DNA of 64,000 nt, taken from assembly GCA_022495995.1 (NCBI GenBank), contig JAFEMH010007490.1, positions 1-64,000 on the forward strand, in the 5' to 3' direction. The translations under genes were made by a program, and so were the position numbers. Below are positions 1 to 10,680 of this stretch, in pieces; positions within the stretch are counted from its first letter, which is position 1, and each line of letters begins with the position of its first letter. The notes under the pieces are model-generated. The model worked only from the letters and a program-made list of their open reading frames with translations, ran no database searches and had not been told where the DNA came from. Origin of the DNA: Adenophora triphylla var. japonica. Taxonomy: Eukaryota > Streptophyta > Magnoliopsida > Asterales > Campanulaceae.

Positions 1-158
1 GGCAATTTTCTGGAGACTTTTCGTTTGCCTGCCTGCGGCGACCATAGCTCCTTCTCCAGGAATTATTTGCTCGATCCAACCATTGAAATTAAGCGCCTAG
101 GTTTTTCGAACATTCCCTAAAAGTTTGAGCTCGATCCAACGGTTATCAAATCGGGAAA
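1..158 (+). other. Probable 5' leader of LINE copy A
   Basis: This stretch has no convincing coding frame and lies directly before the first ORF1 segment of the LINE. The phrase GCTCGATCCAAC occurs twice, near 69 and 129, as a short direct repeat. I infer that it is the LINE 5' untranslated region, cut by the window edge. It could also be flanking DNA, because the true LINE start is not visible. Confidence 0.4.
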
Positions 159-1251
159 TTGAGTTTTTCTGGGGCTGGTCGGAGCAGTGACGGGAATTGT
201 GCAGATTTTGGTGGATTAGCGGGTTTTGGTCATCTCTTTGGCCTGTTTTTTGCCATGCCGACTGTGCATAGTGGTGGAGAACCTCCCACAGGCGGTGGGA
301 AGGATAGGAGAGCAGGTGGGGATGGAGCTTCACGTCCGTCTTCATCGAATTCTACACCAAACCCTAATGGGAGAGGTGCTACTTTTTCTTATTCCGATGT
401 GGTTAAGGGTGACAAAGGGGTTGAAGGTATTCCGATCAATCCTTTTGAGGGTTTGAAAGCTCCACCACGACCAACCGCTCGAATAGGGGGTTCCATACGT
501 TTCTCATGACTGATAGGGAAATTGATGCAGCAGCACAACGTTTGAAATATGCTATGGTTCTCAAATTTTCTGCTGGTCGTCCACAACTGAAGGTAATTTT
601 CGATCATATTCATGAGAACTGGTGCTTGAAAAAGTGTTTCAACGTAGGATTATTAGATCCTAGACATGTTTTGGTGTATTTGACAGATGAGGAGGATTTT
701 ATTAAGGCTTTAGCAACGAAGTCGAATGTGTTTGCGAACTGTAACTTTTGGTCTTTTCGATGGTCTTCAGAGATAGATTATACTATTGATAGCCCGATTG
801 TTGCAGCTTGGGTTCATTTACCAAATCTCCCGCTTCATTGGTATGCTTACTTGGAGAATATTGGTAATCTTTTTGGGGACTACGTTAGAGCAGATGAACG
901 GACGGTTGGGTTTACACACTTTGGTTTTGCGAGAATCAATGTTGAGGTGGATGTGTCCAAACCATTGCCCGATCATGTTTTTCTTGGTACCACTAAGGAG
1001 AATGCTTTTAGACAGCCTATTGAATTTGAAGGCAATCTTGCCTATTGTGATGGATGTGGCCTTTTAGGCCATGTCAAGGGATACTGTCGTAAGGGTCGTA
1101 TGAAGCCAAGGGGTGATGTTAGGGGAGCTCATCCTTCTACTCGACCTAATGGAGATGATGGTGATGGGGGTGATGGGGGTCCTAAACCACCAAAGACAAT
1201 AGCACCTACTAGAGAATGGCAAGTTGTAAACAGAAAAGGCAATACTAAGGG
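159..1251 (+). pseudogene. LINE A ORF1, N-terminal part (DUF4283 and CCHC knuckle)
   Basis: ORF1 of plant L1 elements encodes an RNA-binding chaperone of the ribonucleoprotein. Two overlapping frames carry it. Frame 159-509 is a Gly/Ser/Pro-rich N-terminus with an FSYSDVVKG motif. Frame 506-1251 has the DUF4283-like region (LLDPRHVLVYL, WVHLPNLPLHWY, ARINVEVDVSKPLP) followed by a zinc knuckle, CDGCGLLGHVKGYC, which fits CX2CX4HX4C. The frames meet at an ATGA overlap at 506-509, so a one-base frameshift probably splits an ancestral single ORF1. The reading is then broken by the CACTA insertion at 1252 and resumes at 4150. Confidence 0.8.
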
Positions 1252-1268
1252 CACTACAAGGAAAATCG
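1252..1268 (+). repeat. Left terminal inverted repeat of the CACTA element
   Basis: CACTACAAGGAAAATCG matches the reverse complement of 4133-4149 over all 17 bases. Confidence 0.92.
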
Positions 1269-1632
1269 ATTTTAGCTACGGCAAATTCCGTAGCTAAAAT
1301 GAAGATTCCGTAGCTAAATCGTGTTTAGCTACGGATTTATTCTGTAGCTATTCCGTGGGTGCAGGTTCGTCGCTAAATTGGGCGTCGGCCATTGCTTTAG
1401 AAGCCGTTTTTAGAGACGGATATGTCCGTCTCTAATTTAGAGACAGATATGGCCATCTCTAAATTAGAGACAGATATGTCCGTCTCTAAATTAGAGACAG
1501 ATATGTCCGTCTCTAAATTAGCTACAGATATGACCATCGACGGATTAGCGACGGATTTTCCGTCTCTATTTAAATTGTCGTTTTATTTTCGAACCATTAT
1601 AGCGACATATATTTTCCGTCGCTAATTTAGTA
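1269..1632. repeat. Left subterminal repeat region of the CACTA element
   Basis: Short inverted units alternate here: TTAGCTACGG with CCGTAGCTAA in the first 100 bases, then TTAGAGACGGATATG with its complement, and finally GCGACGGATTTTCCGTC forms. They can pair as a chain of small palindromes. In CACTA elements such subterminal repeats bind transposase. A small open frame at 1422-1625 is only a translation of these repeats. Confidence 0.8.
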
Positions 1633-1660
1633 TTTTTTATTTAAAAAAATTATATATTTA

Positions 1661-1663
<3 letters not shown>

Positions 1664-1723
<60 letters not shown>
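1664..1723. repeat. (AT)n microsatellite
   Basis: About 60 bases of alternating A and T lie inside the CACTA element between the left subterminal repeats and the Stowaway insertion. Confidence 0.95.
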
Positions 1724-1728
<5 letters not shown>

Positions 1729-1822
1729 TATATTTTTAAGTATATAGTATATATAAATGTTTAAAAATTATATTTTTAAACATATATATTTATGCTTGAA
1801 TATTTTTTTACAAAATATATTA

Positions 1823-2109
1823 CTCCCTCCGTCCCGGTCGAAGTGTCTCAAGTTTCTATTTTGGGCGTCCCATTTAAAATGTCTCATACCCAAAAAAGAA
1901 AAGTTTTTTCACTATTTCACCCACTCATTCTCTCTCCTACTTTACTTTTACACTCACAACATTCTCTCTCCTAACTATTCCTCCCACTCATTCTCTCTCC
2001 TATTTAATTTTTCATACTCATAACATTTAAATTTTTCTCTTTCTTACATCACTTTCCTTAATTCTCGTGCAATTGTCCTTTTCGAACACTTCGGCCGGGA
2101 TGAAGGGAG
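1823..2109. mobile_element. Stowaway MITE (Tc1/mariner type) nested in the CACTA element
   Basis: The left end CTCCCTCCGTCCCGGTCGAA matches the reverse complement of the right end near 2084-2109 with a few mismatches. CTCCCTCCGTCCC is the familiar Stowaway terminus. TA flanks both sides (1821-1822 and 2110-2111), as expected for Tc1/mariner-type integration. The 287-bp element has no coding capacity. The open frames over it are chance frames in pyrimidine-rich sequence. Confidence 0.9.
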
Positions 2110-2141
2110 TATAATACTATCACAAACTAATAAATACTATT

Positions 2142-3666
2142 AAATGAAAGTATATAGAAGAAAAGTCAAAAGAGGGACGGACTACCCTATATTTATTTTT
2201 TATTTTTTTAAAAAAAATTTATTGACTAGAAAACAATATTTTAGCCTTTGTTAATTAGTGGTTTTTTTTTAGAAAAGGTTATATAAAAAAAGATAGAAAA
2301 AAACTAAACAAATGAAAGTATATAGAAGAAAAGTCAAAAGAGGAACGGACTACCCTATATTTATTTTTTATTATTTTTAAAAAAAAATTTATTGACTAGA
2401 AAACAATATTTTAGCCTTTGTTAATCAGTGGTTTTTTTAGAAAAAGTTATATAAAAAAAGATAGAAAAAAACTAAACAAATGAAAGTATATAAAAGAAAA
2501 GTCAAAAGAGGGACGGACTACCCTATATTTATTTTTTAGTTTTTTAAAAAAAAATTATTGACTAGAAAACAATATTTTAGCTTTTGTTAATTACTGGTTT
2601 TTTTTAGAAAAATCTATATAAAAAAAGATAGAAAAAAACTAAACAAATGAAAGTATATAGAAGAAAAGTCAAAAGATGGACGGACTACCCTATATTTATT
2701 TTTTTTTTTTTAAAAAATTTTTATTGGCTAGAAAACAATATTTTTAGCCTTTTTTAATTGGAGGTTTTTTTTAGAAAAAGTTATATAAAAAAAGATAGAA
2801 AAAAACTAAACAAATAAAAGTATATAGAAGAAAAGTCTAAAGAGGGACGGACTACCCTATATTTATTTTTATTTTTTTAAAAAAATTTTATTGACTAGAA
2901 AATAATATTTTAGCCTTTGTTAATTAGTGGTTTTTTTTAGAAAAAGTTATAGAAAAAAAGATAGAAAAAAACTAAACAAATGAAAGTATATAGAAGAAAA
3001 GTCAAAAGAGGGACGGACTACCCTATATTTATTTTTTATTTTTTTAACAAAATTTTATTGACTAGAAAAAAATATTTTAGCCTTTGTTAATTAGTGGTTT
3101 TTTTAGAAAAAGTTATAGAAAAAAACTAAACAAATGAAAGTATATAGAAGAAAAGTCAAAAGAGGGACGGACTACCCTATATTTATTTTTTTTTTTTTTA
3201 AAAGATTTTATTGACTAGAAAACAATATTTTAGCCTTTGTTAATTAGTGGTTTTTTTTAGAAAAAGTTATATAAAAAAAGATAGAAAAAAAACTAAACAA
3301 ATGAAAGTATATAGAAGAAAAGTCAAAAGAGGGACGGACTACCCTATATTTATTTTTTATTTTTTTAAAAAAAATTTATTGACTAGAAAACAATATTTTA
3401 GCCTTTGTTAATCAGTGGTTTATTTTAGAAAAAGTTATATAAAAAAAGATAGAAAAAAACTAAACAAATGAAAGTATATAGAAGAAAAGTCAAAAGAGGG
3501 ACGGACTACCCTACATTTATTTTTTATTTTTTTAAAAAAAAATTTATTGACTAGAAAACAATATTTTAGCCTTTGTTAATTAGTGGTTTTTTTTTAAAAA
3601 AAAAAAGTTATATAAAATAAGATAGAAAAAAACTAAACAAATGAAAGTATATAGAAGAAAAGTCAA
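2142..3666. repeat. Tandem array of an about 167-bp unit inside the CACTA element
   Basis: The phrase AAATGAAAGTATATAGAAG recurs near 2142, 2310, 2478, 2645, 2812, 2978, 3132, 3299, 3466 and 3639. The spacing is 166-173 bases, apart from one unit shortened to 154. Each unit contains a GGACGGACTACCCTATATTT segment, runs of T and A, and TTGACTAGAAAACAATATTT. Nine full units plus a partial tenth are present. The array starts just after the Stowaway element and ends where the right subterminal repeats start. No protein is encoded. Confidence 0.92.
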
Positions 3667-4132
3667 ATTTAGAGACGGATACTAAATTTGTCTCTAAATT
3701 TTAGAGACAGATGTTGAATATGTCACTAAATTAGAGACGGATTCAAAAATCTGTCTCTAAATTAGAGACGGGTTAAAATCTGTCTCTAAAATTTAGAGAC
3801 GGATTCTGAATCTGCCTCTAATTTAGAGACGGATTCTGAATCTGTCTCTAATTTAGAGACAGATAAAAAACTCGTCTCTAAAATTTAGAGACGAAATCTG
3901 AATCCGTCTCTAAATTAGAGACGGAATCAAATTTCATCTCTAAATTAGAGACGGATTCAGATTCCGTCTCTAATTCAGAGACAGAATCCGTCTCTGAATT
4001 AGAGACGGAATTCGAATCCGTCTCTAATTTAGAGACGGAATCCGAATCCGTCTCTGATTTTTGGTTCTGTCTCTAATCTGTCGCCAAATTAGCTACGGAC
4101 TTCGTCCGTCTCTAATTTTTTGTCTCTAAATC
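3667..4132. repeat. Right subterminal repeat region of the CACTA element
   Basis: There are more than a dozen alternating copies of TTTAGAGACGGATTC and its complement, spaced about 20-40 bases apart, giving successive small hairpins. The sequence mirrors the left subterminal region and ends at the right terminal inverted repeat. Confidence 0.85.
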
Positions 4133-4149
4133 CGATTTTCCTTGTAGTG
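4133..4149 (-). repeat. Right terminal inverted repeat of the CACTA element
   Basis: CGATTTTCCTTGTAGTG is the exact reverse complement of the left end and is followed by the GGG duplication. Confidence 0.92.
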
Positions 4150-5022
4150 GGGGACTAATAAGGTAGATACCCCTCATCAAGGGGAAGGGCATACCCTTGA
4201 GAAGGGAAAGGGTTTAGAGGAGACTTTTGGTGGTGTGGGGTCTTCTCGCATTGAAAAGTTATAGTATGGTGGTGTTAAGATTTTGGGTAATACTACCAAG
4301 GTGGGTAATAATGGGGATAATAGTACAGGCAAAAAAGGAGTTGTTCCTTCAAATCCCAATGCTACCATTATTACTCCAGTTGTTGATATTTCTCCAAGTC
4401 AGGATAAACAGGAAAGGGAGGCGCTAGCAAAGGCCGTGTGGATGTCCAAAGAAAATGATGGTAAGGTGCACCTCTCGAATCCTTTTACTGTCTTGGTGAA
4501 TGACGATGATGTCGCGGAGGATGTTGATGAGGAGATTGACATGGATAACATGGATAATGGAGGGAATAAAAGTAGTAATCCTACTGCTGCTGAGGTTTTT
4601 TCAGATGATATTGCTGAGGCTCAAGCCGGGGATACGGTGACCGCTAATCAAATGGTAGAGGAAGCAGCTAATCAAAGGGTTGTTGTTGACCAACCTTTTT
4701 GTCATTTGAACAGAGCCCCATCCTTTGTTTCAAGCCCTTTATCTTCAGACCAAGGGACACCGGAGCCTGTTTCTATCAGTTCTGAAAAAAAGGGATCTTG
4801 ATTCTGCTACTACTACTTCTTTTAATGGGTCTGTTTCTCATGTGTCGAAATCTTTGGAGAATTCGGAGAGAACAGAAACTTTTGAGTCTGTGGATGAGGA
4901 GGAGACGGGTTCAGATGCATCTGCAGGGTCTAATGGGTCGTCTTACCAAGAAGGGGAATCGGTTATTTCTCCATCGGGAACTTCGAGGTAAAGGGGGAAG
5001 AAAAAAAAGGCAAAAAGTGTAA
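4150..5022 (+). pseudogene. LINE A ORF1, C-terminal acidic part
   Basis: This continues ORF1 after the CACTA insertion. Two frames carry it: 4283-4801 and 4725-4991. The first includes NPFTVLVNDDD and a long Asp/Glu-rich stretch; the second is Ser/Glu-rich. A low-complexity acidic tail is typical of plant L1 ORF1 proteins. The change of frame near 4790, in the run of A, is probably a one-base indel. The tail ends in a basic GRKKRQ-like stretch shortly before ORF2. Confidence 0.65.
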
Positions 5023-5100
5023 TAGGAAAGCTGTTGAAGAATCTGACCGGGTGCTTCGCAGCATGGCCAAAGGTGATGATACTATTCCTAATAATTTATA

Positions 5101-6052
5101 ATGTCGATGCTTATTTGGAATGTTAGGGGAGTGGGTAATACCGTTACTATGGATTCTTTAAAATTGTTAGTTAGGCAGCATAGACCGTGGTGCTTAGCAA
5201 TTTTAGAGACTAAAATTTCTGGTTCTAGGTTACCTAAAATTGCCAAAGATCTTGGTTTTCAGCATTCCTTGTATGGAAATCCTAGTAATAAGCATATATG
5301 GATTTTATGGAGAACGGGTTTTGATTTATCTGCAGTCTCAATTTCTAAGCAGCAGATTACTGTCAGAATTTCGATAAACGGAGATTGTTATGGTTTGTTT
5401 ACGTTTGTCTATGCTAGCTGCAATCGCATGGAGAGACAAATTTTATTGGATGAGTTAGTGCAGTTGTCTTCATAGTTTAATGAACCGTGGTTGGTGGGGG
5501 TGATTTTAATATCATTGCCGACCCTTCGGAGAAGCTTGGAGGTAATGGGTGGGATTTTCCTGCCATTGATGATTTTTGTAATTTTATGGTTTCTTCAGGC
5601 ATTTCGGATGCGGGTTTTGAAGGTAGTATTTTCACTTGGTGTAATAACTTTCCAGTCAATGCTCGCATTTGGCAGCGGTTGGATAGAGTGTTATTGAATG
5701 GGTCTTTTGTTTTGAAACATGGTCGGGTTACTGTTCACGTTTTGCCAAGGGAAAAGTCTTATCATGCTCCTCTTCAGATTCAATTTTCTGCAATTCCTAA
5801 GCCCAGTTGTCCTTTCAAATTTCAAAGGATGTGGATGGATCATCCGGCTTTTGATAGTTTTGTTAAAGAAGTTTGGGGTAGAGATTGTTTTGGGACTCCT
5901 CTGTCTCGCTTGCATAGAAAGCTTCATATCTTGCGTACAGAGCTCAGGAAGTGGAATTGGGAGGTTTTTGGTAATATTTTTCGCAAGATGGATTTTCTTC
6001 AGGATGATATTACTAGACTGGACCATTCTCTTCAGATGGGTGGTGATGATTC
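5101..6052 (+). pseudogene. LINE A ORF2, N-terminal endonuclease domain
   Basis: ORF2 starts at the ATG at 5101 with MSMLIWNVRGVGN, the usual start of the apurinic-type endonuclease that nicks target DNA for target-primed reverse transcription. The motifs LAILETKISGSRLP, GGDFNII near 5500 and LDRVLLNGSF near 5680 are conserved. An in-frame TAG at 5473 and a frameshift in the G-run near 5498 separate the two parts (5101-5475 and 5487-6052). The frame is cut by the Tat insertion at 6053 and resumes at 32424. Confidence 0.85.
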
Positions 6053-6885
6053 TGATGAGCCCGGATCTACTGGACCGGGCCCGCGCTCGGTCTAGTCCAA
6101 GGAACCAGTGACGTAGCAGTTCCTAGACCGCTGGAGGGAAGACCGCGGACAAATAGGCCCTTGTGGTCAAGACCGTGTCCCTCCTCGGTTCGTCCCCGTC
6201 GAGGACCCTTGGAACCCTGCTCGCTGGATCTGTGCCCGCATGAGTCATGCCCGCATCAACCGTGCACGCGTCATATATCGATCGCGGCACAACGTTGACC
6301 GTGGGCACATGCCGCTTCCCGGTTAATGTCAAGCCTTACCGAGCAAGTTAGCTTACTCGGCTCGACAGCCACTTGCCGCTCCCCCATCACGCATTCAATG
6401 CGGCCTCACCCGGCGCCTACTATTCCATTTAATGCAATAAGCCTGGCTACACGGCTCATGTCCTTTCACCATGTCCCCTGGACGTCAATGTTCCCTCCCC
6501 GACAGACCAATTAGCCGCTGACACGTGTAGCCGGTCAAATACCAAAGTGCCCCTAGGGCTGATCTCATTGCTTACCTCAACAAGCACCATGGCATTGCCT
6601 ATAAATAGAAGGCCTTTACCCCTCGGGGCAAGGTAAGTTCCATATACAATTGAGTAAGCTCTTTTACTCTCTAAACCTAAACACACACACTCCAAAGGTA
6701 TTCAAAGCCTTATTACTCAAGATTCTTACTCACACCCGAGGGCCCGAGTTGGAGTAACATCCAACTTTGACCTTAACGGTGCTTGTTTGTGTTGTGATCT
6801 AGGTACACAAAACCACCAAATATATTCTAGCCAGATATCCTTGAACCGCTCCCCGACCCCGAAAAGCCGCTGGGCGGCCATCGCT
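6053..6885 (+). repeat. Tat LTR 1 (outer left)
   Basis: It starts TGATGAGCCCGG and is preceded by the GATTC duplication. A TATA box, TATAAATAG, lies at 6600-6608, with the likely transcription start a short way downstream before the ACACACACAC stretch. The 3' end is rearranged: the expected GGCGTCATCA reads as a disturbed GGGCGGCCATCGCTG, where it joins a 3' internal fragment. Confidence 0.88.
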
Positions 6886-7401
6886 GTGGTGGATTCTTGA
6901 GAACGGGTGCCGCACAAGAATTCGCAGCAAGATTTCTCTCTCAAAAGCTCTCTCAAGGTTTGGAAACGGTAAAGGGTTTGAGGTTTAAGGGTTTGGTATT
7001 TATAAGGTTTACCTATACGGGTTAACCCGTTAACCCGTATTAATTAGCCCACAAATCCAACCTCGGACCATGAACCGTTTCCAACGTTTGAAAATTCGAA
7101 AAATTAAATACCTTTTGCATTTATTACCCCCCTTGGATGGCTGACACGTACCCCTGACGTACCACTAACCCGTCTTTTCATCTGCCAAGGGGCCCACCCG
7201 TTAACCGGGAGGCACGCCATGCCGTGGACTACGTGTCACTCACCGGTGCCTCCCGAACGTTCCCTTGGCCCATGGGGCCAAGCAACAAGCAAGGAAAAAC
7301 GCTAACACCGGGTGCTCGCGCGAGGAGCAACCGAGGCGCACCGAGCTTCTAGTAGCTCCTCACTCGCACCATAAATAATCACACTTGGAGCTAGGGGCCA
7401 T
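6886..7401 (+). mobile_element. Remnant of a deleted Tat internal region
   Basis: This 516-bp piece matches the last part of the two full internal regions (about 18988-19503 and 31073-31587), including GGTTAACCCGTTAACCCGTA and the GGAGCTAGGGGCCAT purine stretch before the LTR. More than 10 kb of gag, pol and antisense ORF is missing. The LTR side of the joint and the 3' internal side share GTGG, so the loss looks like a deletion at short homology. Confidence 0.85.
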
Positions 7402-8240
7402 TGATGAGCCCGGATCTACCGGGACCGGGCCCGCGCTCGGTCTAGTCCAAGGAACCAGCTGACGTAGCAGCCCCTAGACCGGGAGGGAAGACCGCGGACA
7501 ACAGGCCTCATGGTCAAGACCGTGTCCCTCCTCGGTTCGTCCCCGTCGAGGACCCTTGGAACCCCGTCGCTGGATTCGTGCCCGCATGAGTCATGCCCGC
7601 ATCAACCGTGCACGCGTCATATATCTTTGACCGCGGCACAACGTTGACCGCGGGCACATGCCGCTTCCCTGCGAATGTCAAGCCTTACCGAGCAAGTTAG
7701 CTTACGGCTCGACAGCCACTTGCCGGCTCCCCCATCACGCATTCAATGCGGCTCGAGCCCGGCGCCTACTATTCCATTTAATGCAATAAGCTGGCTACAC
7801 GGCTCATGTCCCTTTCAGCCATGTCCCCCGGATACCAATGTTCCTCCCCGACAGACCAATTAGGCTGCTGACACGTGTAGCCGGGTCAAATACCAAAGTG
7901 CCCCCTAGGGCTGAGCTCATTGCTTACCTCAACAAGCACCATGGCATTGCCTATAAATAGAAGGCCTTTACCCCCTCGGGGCAAGGTAAGTTCCATATAC
8001 AATTGAGTAAGCTCTTTTACTCTCTAAACCTAAACACACACACACACTCCAAAGGTATTCAAAGCCTTATTACTCAAGATTCTTACTCTCACACCCGAGG
8101 GCCCGAGTTGGAGTAACATCCAACTTTGACCTTAATCTGGTGCTTGCTTGTGTTGTGATCTAGGTACACAAAACCACCAAATATATCCTAGCCGTATATC
8201 CTTGAACCGCTCCCGACCCCGAAAAGCCGTGGCGTCATCG
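7402..8240 (+). repeat. Tat LTR 2
   Basis: It starts TGATGAGCCCGG and ends GGCGTCATC followed by G where the other copies have A. A TATA box lies at 7952-7960. Two TTGACCGCGG motifs, which contain the W-box core TTGACC, stand near 7627 and 7644. It serves both as 3' LTR of the deleted unit and 5' LTR of the first full unit. Confidence 0.9.
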
Positions 8241-8241
8241 C

Positions 8242-8258
8242 TGGTTCCATTGCCGGGA
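8242..8258 (+). promoter_or_regulatory. Primer-binding site, Tat unit 1
   Basis: TGGTTCCATTGCCGGGA follows the LTR end within two bases. A PBS begins with TGG because it pairs with the CCA end of a tRNA. I do not assign the tRNA with confidence. Confidence 0.7.
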
Positions 8259-8467
8259 AGCCGACTTTCTTTCGTCTCTCGTTAAAAATCTTTTGTTTTC
8301 AAGGCACCTCACGTGTCCTAAACAAATTCCCGTGCCGAAAGGCTCTTCTATTTTACATCACTAAGTTTTTCCCATTTAAAACTTTTGTTTTCGTACACAC
8401 CTTGTAGTCTAAACAACTGATCGCCAAAAGACACTTCTTTTCGCTTGTTTTCGTCTTTTCTCGAGAC

Positions 8468-10090
8468 ATGTCTCAAATTTCTAAAAATGCCGGTCATTTG
8501 ACCATAGAGGAGGAGAACCAAGCCGAACCCTCCAACAACAATAGGGAAAGGCAAACCAACTCTGCTTCAACAGAATGGGGGCCCATTCTCACCTCAAAAT
8601 CCCCACCAACGAGTTCTCCACCAAGCAACCGAGGAAGCCCGTGCCGAGAAAGCCCAAGCCCTACTAAACACTAGCCCAAAAACTCCCCAAGCTCGCATAA
8701 AAACACCAATCTGACCACCCCACTTTCCCCGTAACAAATCCCGAGAAGGAAGGAAATCCTAGCCTCCAAATCCAAACCGGTCGCGGAGGCCACGGCCATC
8801 AACGACGCGAGATGGAAATATTTGAAATAGAGGCCAATGGAGGGCTACAGCTCCTCAAGGGTCACAAAGGTTCTCCCAACGAGCTCCCGCTCACTCGCTT
8901 GCTAGTCAAGTCGCGTGGGGCAAACCGGCTGACCCACCTTGAGCGCGGACACCGGCCGTACCAGCGTGGTGCATGTAGATGATAGCGAGGAAAGGGGGGA
9001 AGAGGCACGCCAAATCGCCGTGCGAAGTCCAAAGCCAGACCCTCGCTCCGGCCAAGGAGAAGGCCGTGGCTCCACGAGCTAAAAAAGCAAAAGGTTGATG
9101 ATCGTAACCCCGAGTTTGTGGAATTCATGTAAGATGTGGGAAACCCATCGAAGGTCGCCTTAAGTGTGGCCGCACTATGGACGCCTTCGCCGATAAAATT
9201 GCGCGGGCACCGATCCGTAAGGGCAAACCCCCCGCATGGACACCTATGACGGATCCAAAAATGCCAAGAGTCATATGGGAAGATTTGAGGGCCGATGGCT
9301 TTATTCTCCGCGGATGAGTCGTTGATGTGCAAAGCCTTGGCCGCGACCTTCACTCGGCAAGGCCCTATCTTGGATGCTAGCCCTCAAGCCCCGGTGTATC
9401 CAAATATTCCGCCCGCCCGTAGTCCTCTTCCTCAATGCCTTTGCCGGAGCAGCGTGTGCCCGCTAGACCAAAGACAGATCTTGTCCGTGTCAAGGTGCAC
9501 CAAATGAGCCTACAAAAGATTATATATCCCGGTTCAGAAGGTGAGCGAGGAGATTGTGGACTCGGACGAGAGTGATATCGTACTATGTTTTGAGGGCGGC
9601 CTCGCAACTCCTTCCTCAAAATGAATTTTGCCTCCAAAGAAACCTAAATCGCTGAGGAAATGTATGAAAGGGCCTCACCATTGCCTCCGCCGAAGAGCCT
9701 AGTGTGCCCGCTCCACGAGCTTCCCGCTGAAGAAAGGATAAGCCAAGTCCAGAGACCACCCTGCAGCCCGCTCATACCAATAATCGTGGCAAAAGCAGAG
9801 GCCTGGGATCGAAAGGCTCAAAAAGGCCGTGGCCGAAACAAGCTTTTACAGAGCTCACCGAGACCCAAGGGGGTGGTGATCATGAGAGCCTCGTACTTTC
9901 CTCCTCCTCCCCCATGCTTCGAAAGCCAAATGAGAGGAGTAGACTTAAATTCTCGTGAGTTTCACAACGACCACGGCACTTAACCGAGGATTGTTTCCAC
10001 CAAGCGAGTAATCCAAAGAGAAAATTAATAACGGGAGCTAACCAAGTGGGTTAAGGGAAACAATACACGCCCCCAATAACAATGATCGGC
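8468..10090 (+). pseudogene. Tat unit 1 gag
   Basis: The ATG at 8468 opens MSQISKNAGHLTIEEENQ, 226 bases after the primer-binding site. The core gag region lies at about 9230-9660, with a recognisable FAGAACPLD-like segment and VKVHQ, followed by an Arg/Lys-rich tail with GRGRN and a FHNDHGT motif near 9960 that resembles the FHxDxGH element of Tat gags. The frame is broken by many one- and two-base indels. Comparison with unit 2 shows that these indels fall at different places in the two copies. The ORFs on the opposite strand here are shadows. Confidence 0.75.
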
Positions 10091-10365
10091 CATGGGCACG
10101 ACACACGCGGGGACCAGACAGAATGAAAGAGATAATAATGATGACGATTTTGGGGACTATGACATTAACTTCATCGGGAGGAACCTCCCCACTAGTAGGC
10201 AAATTGTCTCTCCAAATTCGGACATTAGAGAAGGTTTTCTCCATCCCCGCCCCGGCCCCGGAGGAAGAGCAGAAATTGGGTTCAAAAGGAGTGAACTTGC
10301 CTCCACCCTTTTTCATTCCACACGCCCACTCACCCTCGTAATGAGAATCAACCGGCAAACATAAG

Positions 10366-10680
10366 GCCGTGTGTTGGTAGATACTGGAGCTGCCCGCGAC
10401 ATACTCTATTACCATACTTTGATCGGAATGAGAATGACGGAAGCACATCTCACTCCATATGCGGGTATGCTCGAAGGCTTCACAAACCACGCCGTAAGGG
10501 TAAAGGGACGATTGTGGTTTCGACGTAGCTATTGGAGAAAAACCCATGCAGTAAGACGGCCAAGATAACTTTCATGGTGGTCGATCTTCCTTCCCAATAC
10601 AATGCCATTCTCGGCGTAATCGCCAGCCGAATTGGGAATAGTTGCGTCCGTCCCCACCAAAGGGTGAAATTTAACACCCC
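10366..10680 (+). pseudogene. Tat unit 1 aspartic protease
   Basis: The active-site motif VDTGAARDIL starts at 10377, and a conserved MVVDLPSQYNAILG segment follows near 10575, as in Ty3/gypsy proteases that cleave the polyprotein. Two frames are needed to read it (10371-10568, then 10532 onward), so an indel lies near 10530. Confidence 0.75.

Larger units (their letters stand above)
1252..4149. mobile_element. Non-autonomous CACTA (En/Spm) DNA transposon inserted in LINE A ORF1
   Basis: The element starts CACTACAAGGAAAATCG and ends with the reverse complement of that sequence, and GGG stands on both sides (1249-1251 and 4150-4152). A 17-bp CACTA terminal inverted repeat with a 3-bp duplication defines the superfamily. 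Both ends carry many short inverted subterminal repeats of the TTAGAGACGGA and TTAGCTACGGA type, as expected for transposase-binding regions. There is no transposase. The middle consists of an (AT)n tract, a Stowaway MITE and a 167-bp tandem array. It must have been mobilised by a partner element. Confidence 0.93.

Noticed and set aside
1269..1632. Regular short repeats with spacers that recall a CRISPR array
   Set aside because: The units are alternating palindromes at the ends of a CACTA element, the spacers are not of constant length, and the sequence is plant nuclear DNA.
1757..2023. A hydrophobic 88-residue ORF
   Set aside because: It lies across the Stowaway MITE, whose pyrimidine-rich strand gives Phe/Leu/Ser codons by chance.
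8862..9353. A minus-strand 163-residue ORF over gag
   Set aside because: It is antisense to the Tat gag region, has no known domain, and its frame is not kept over the same length in unit 2.
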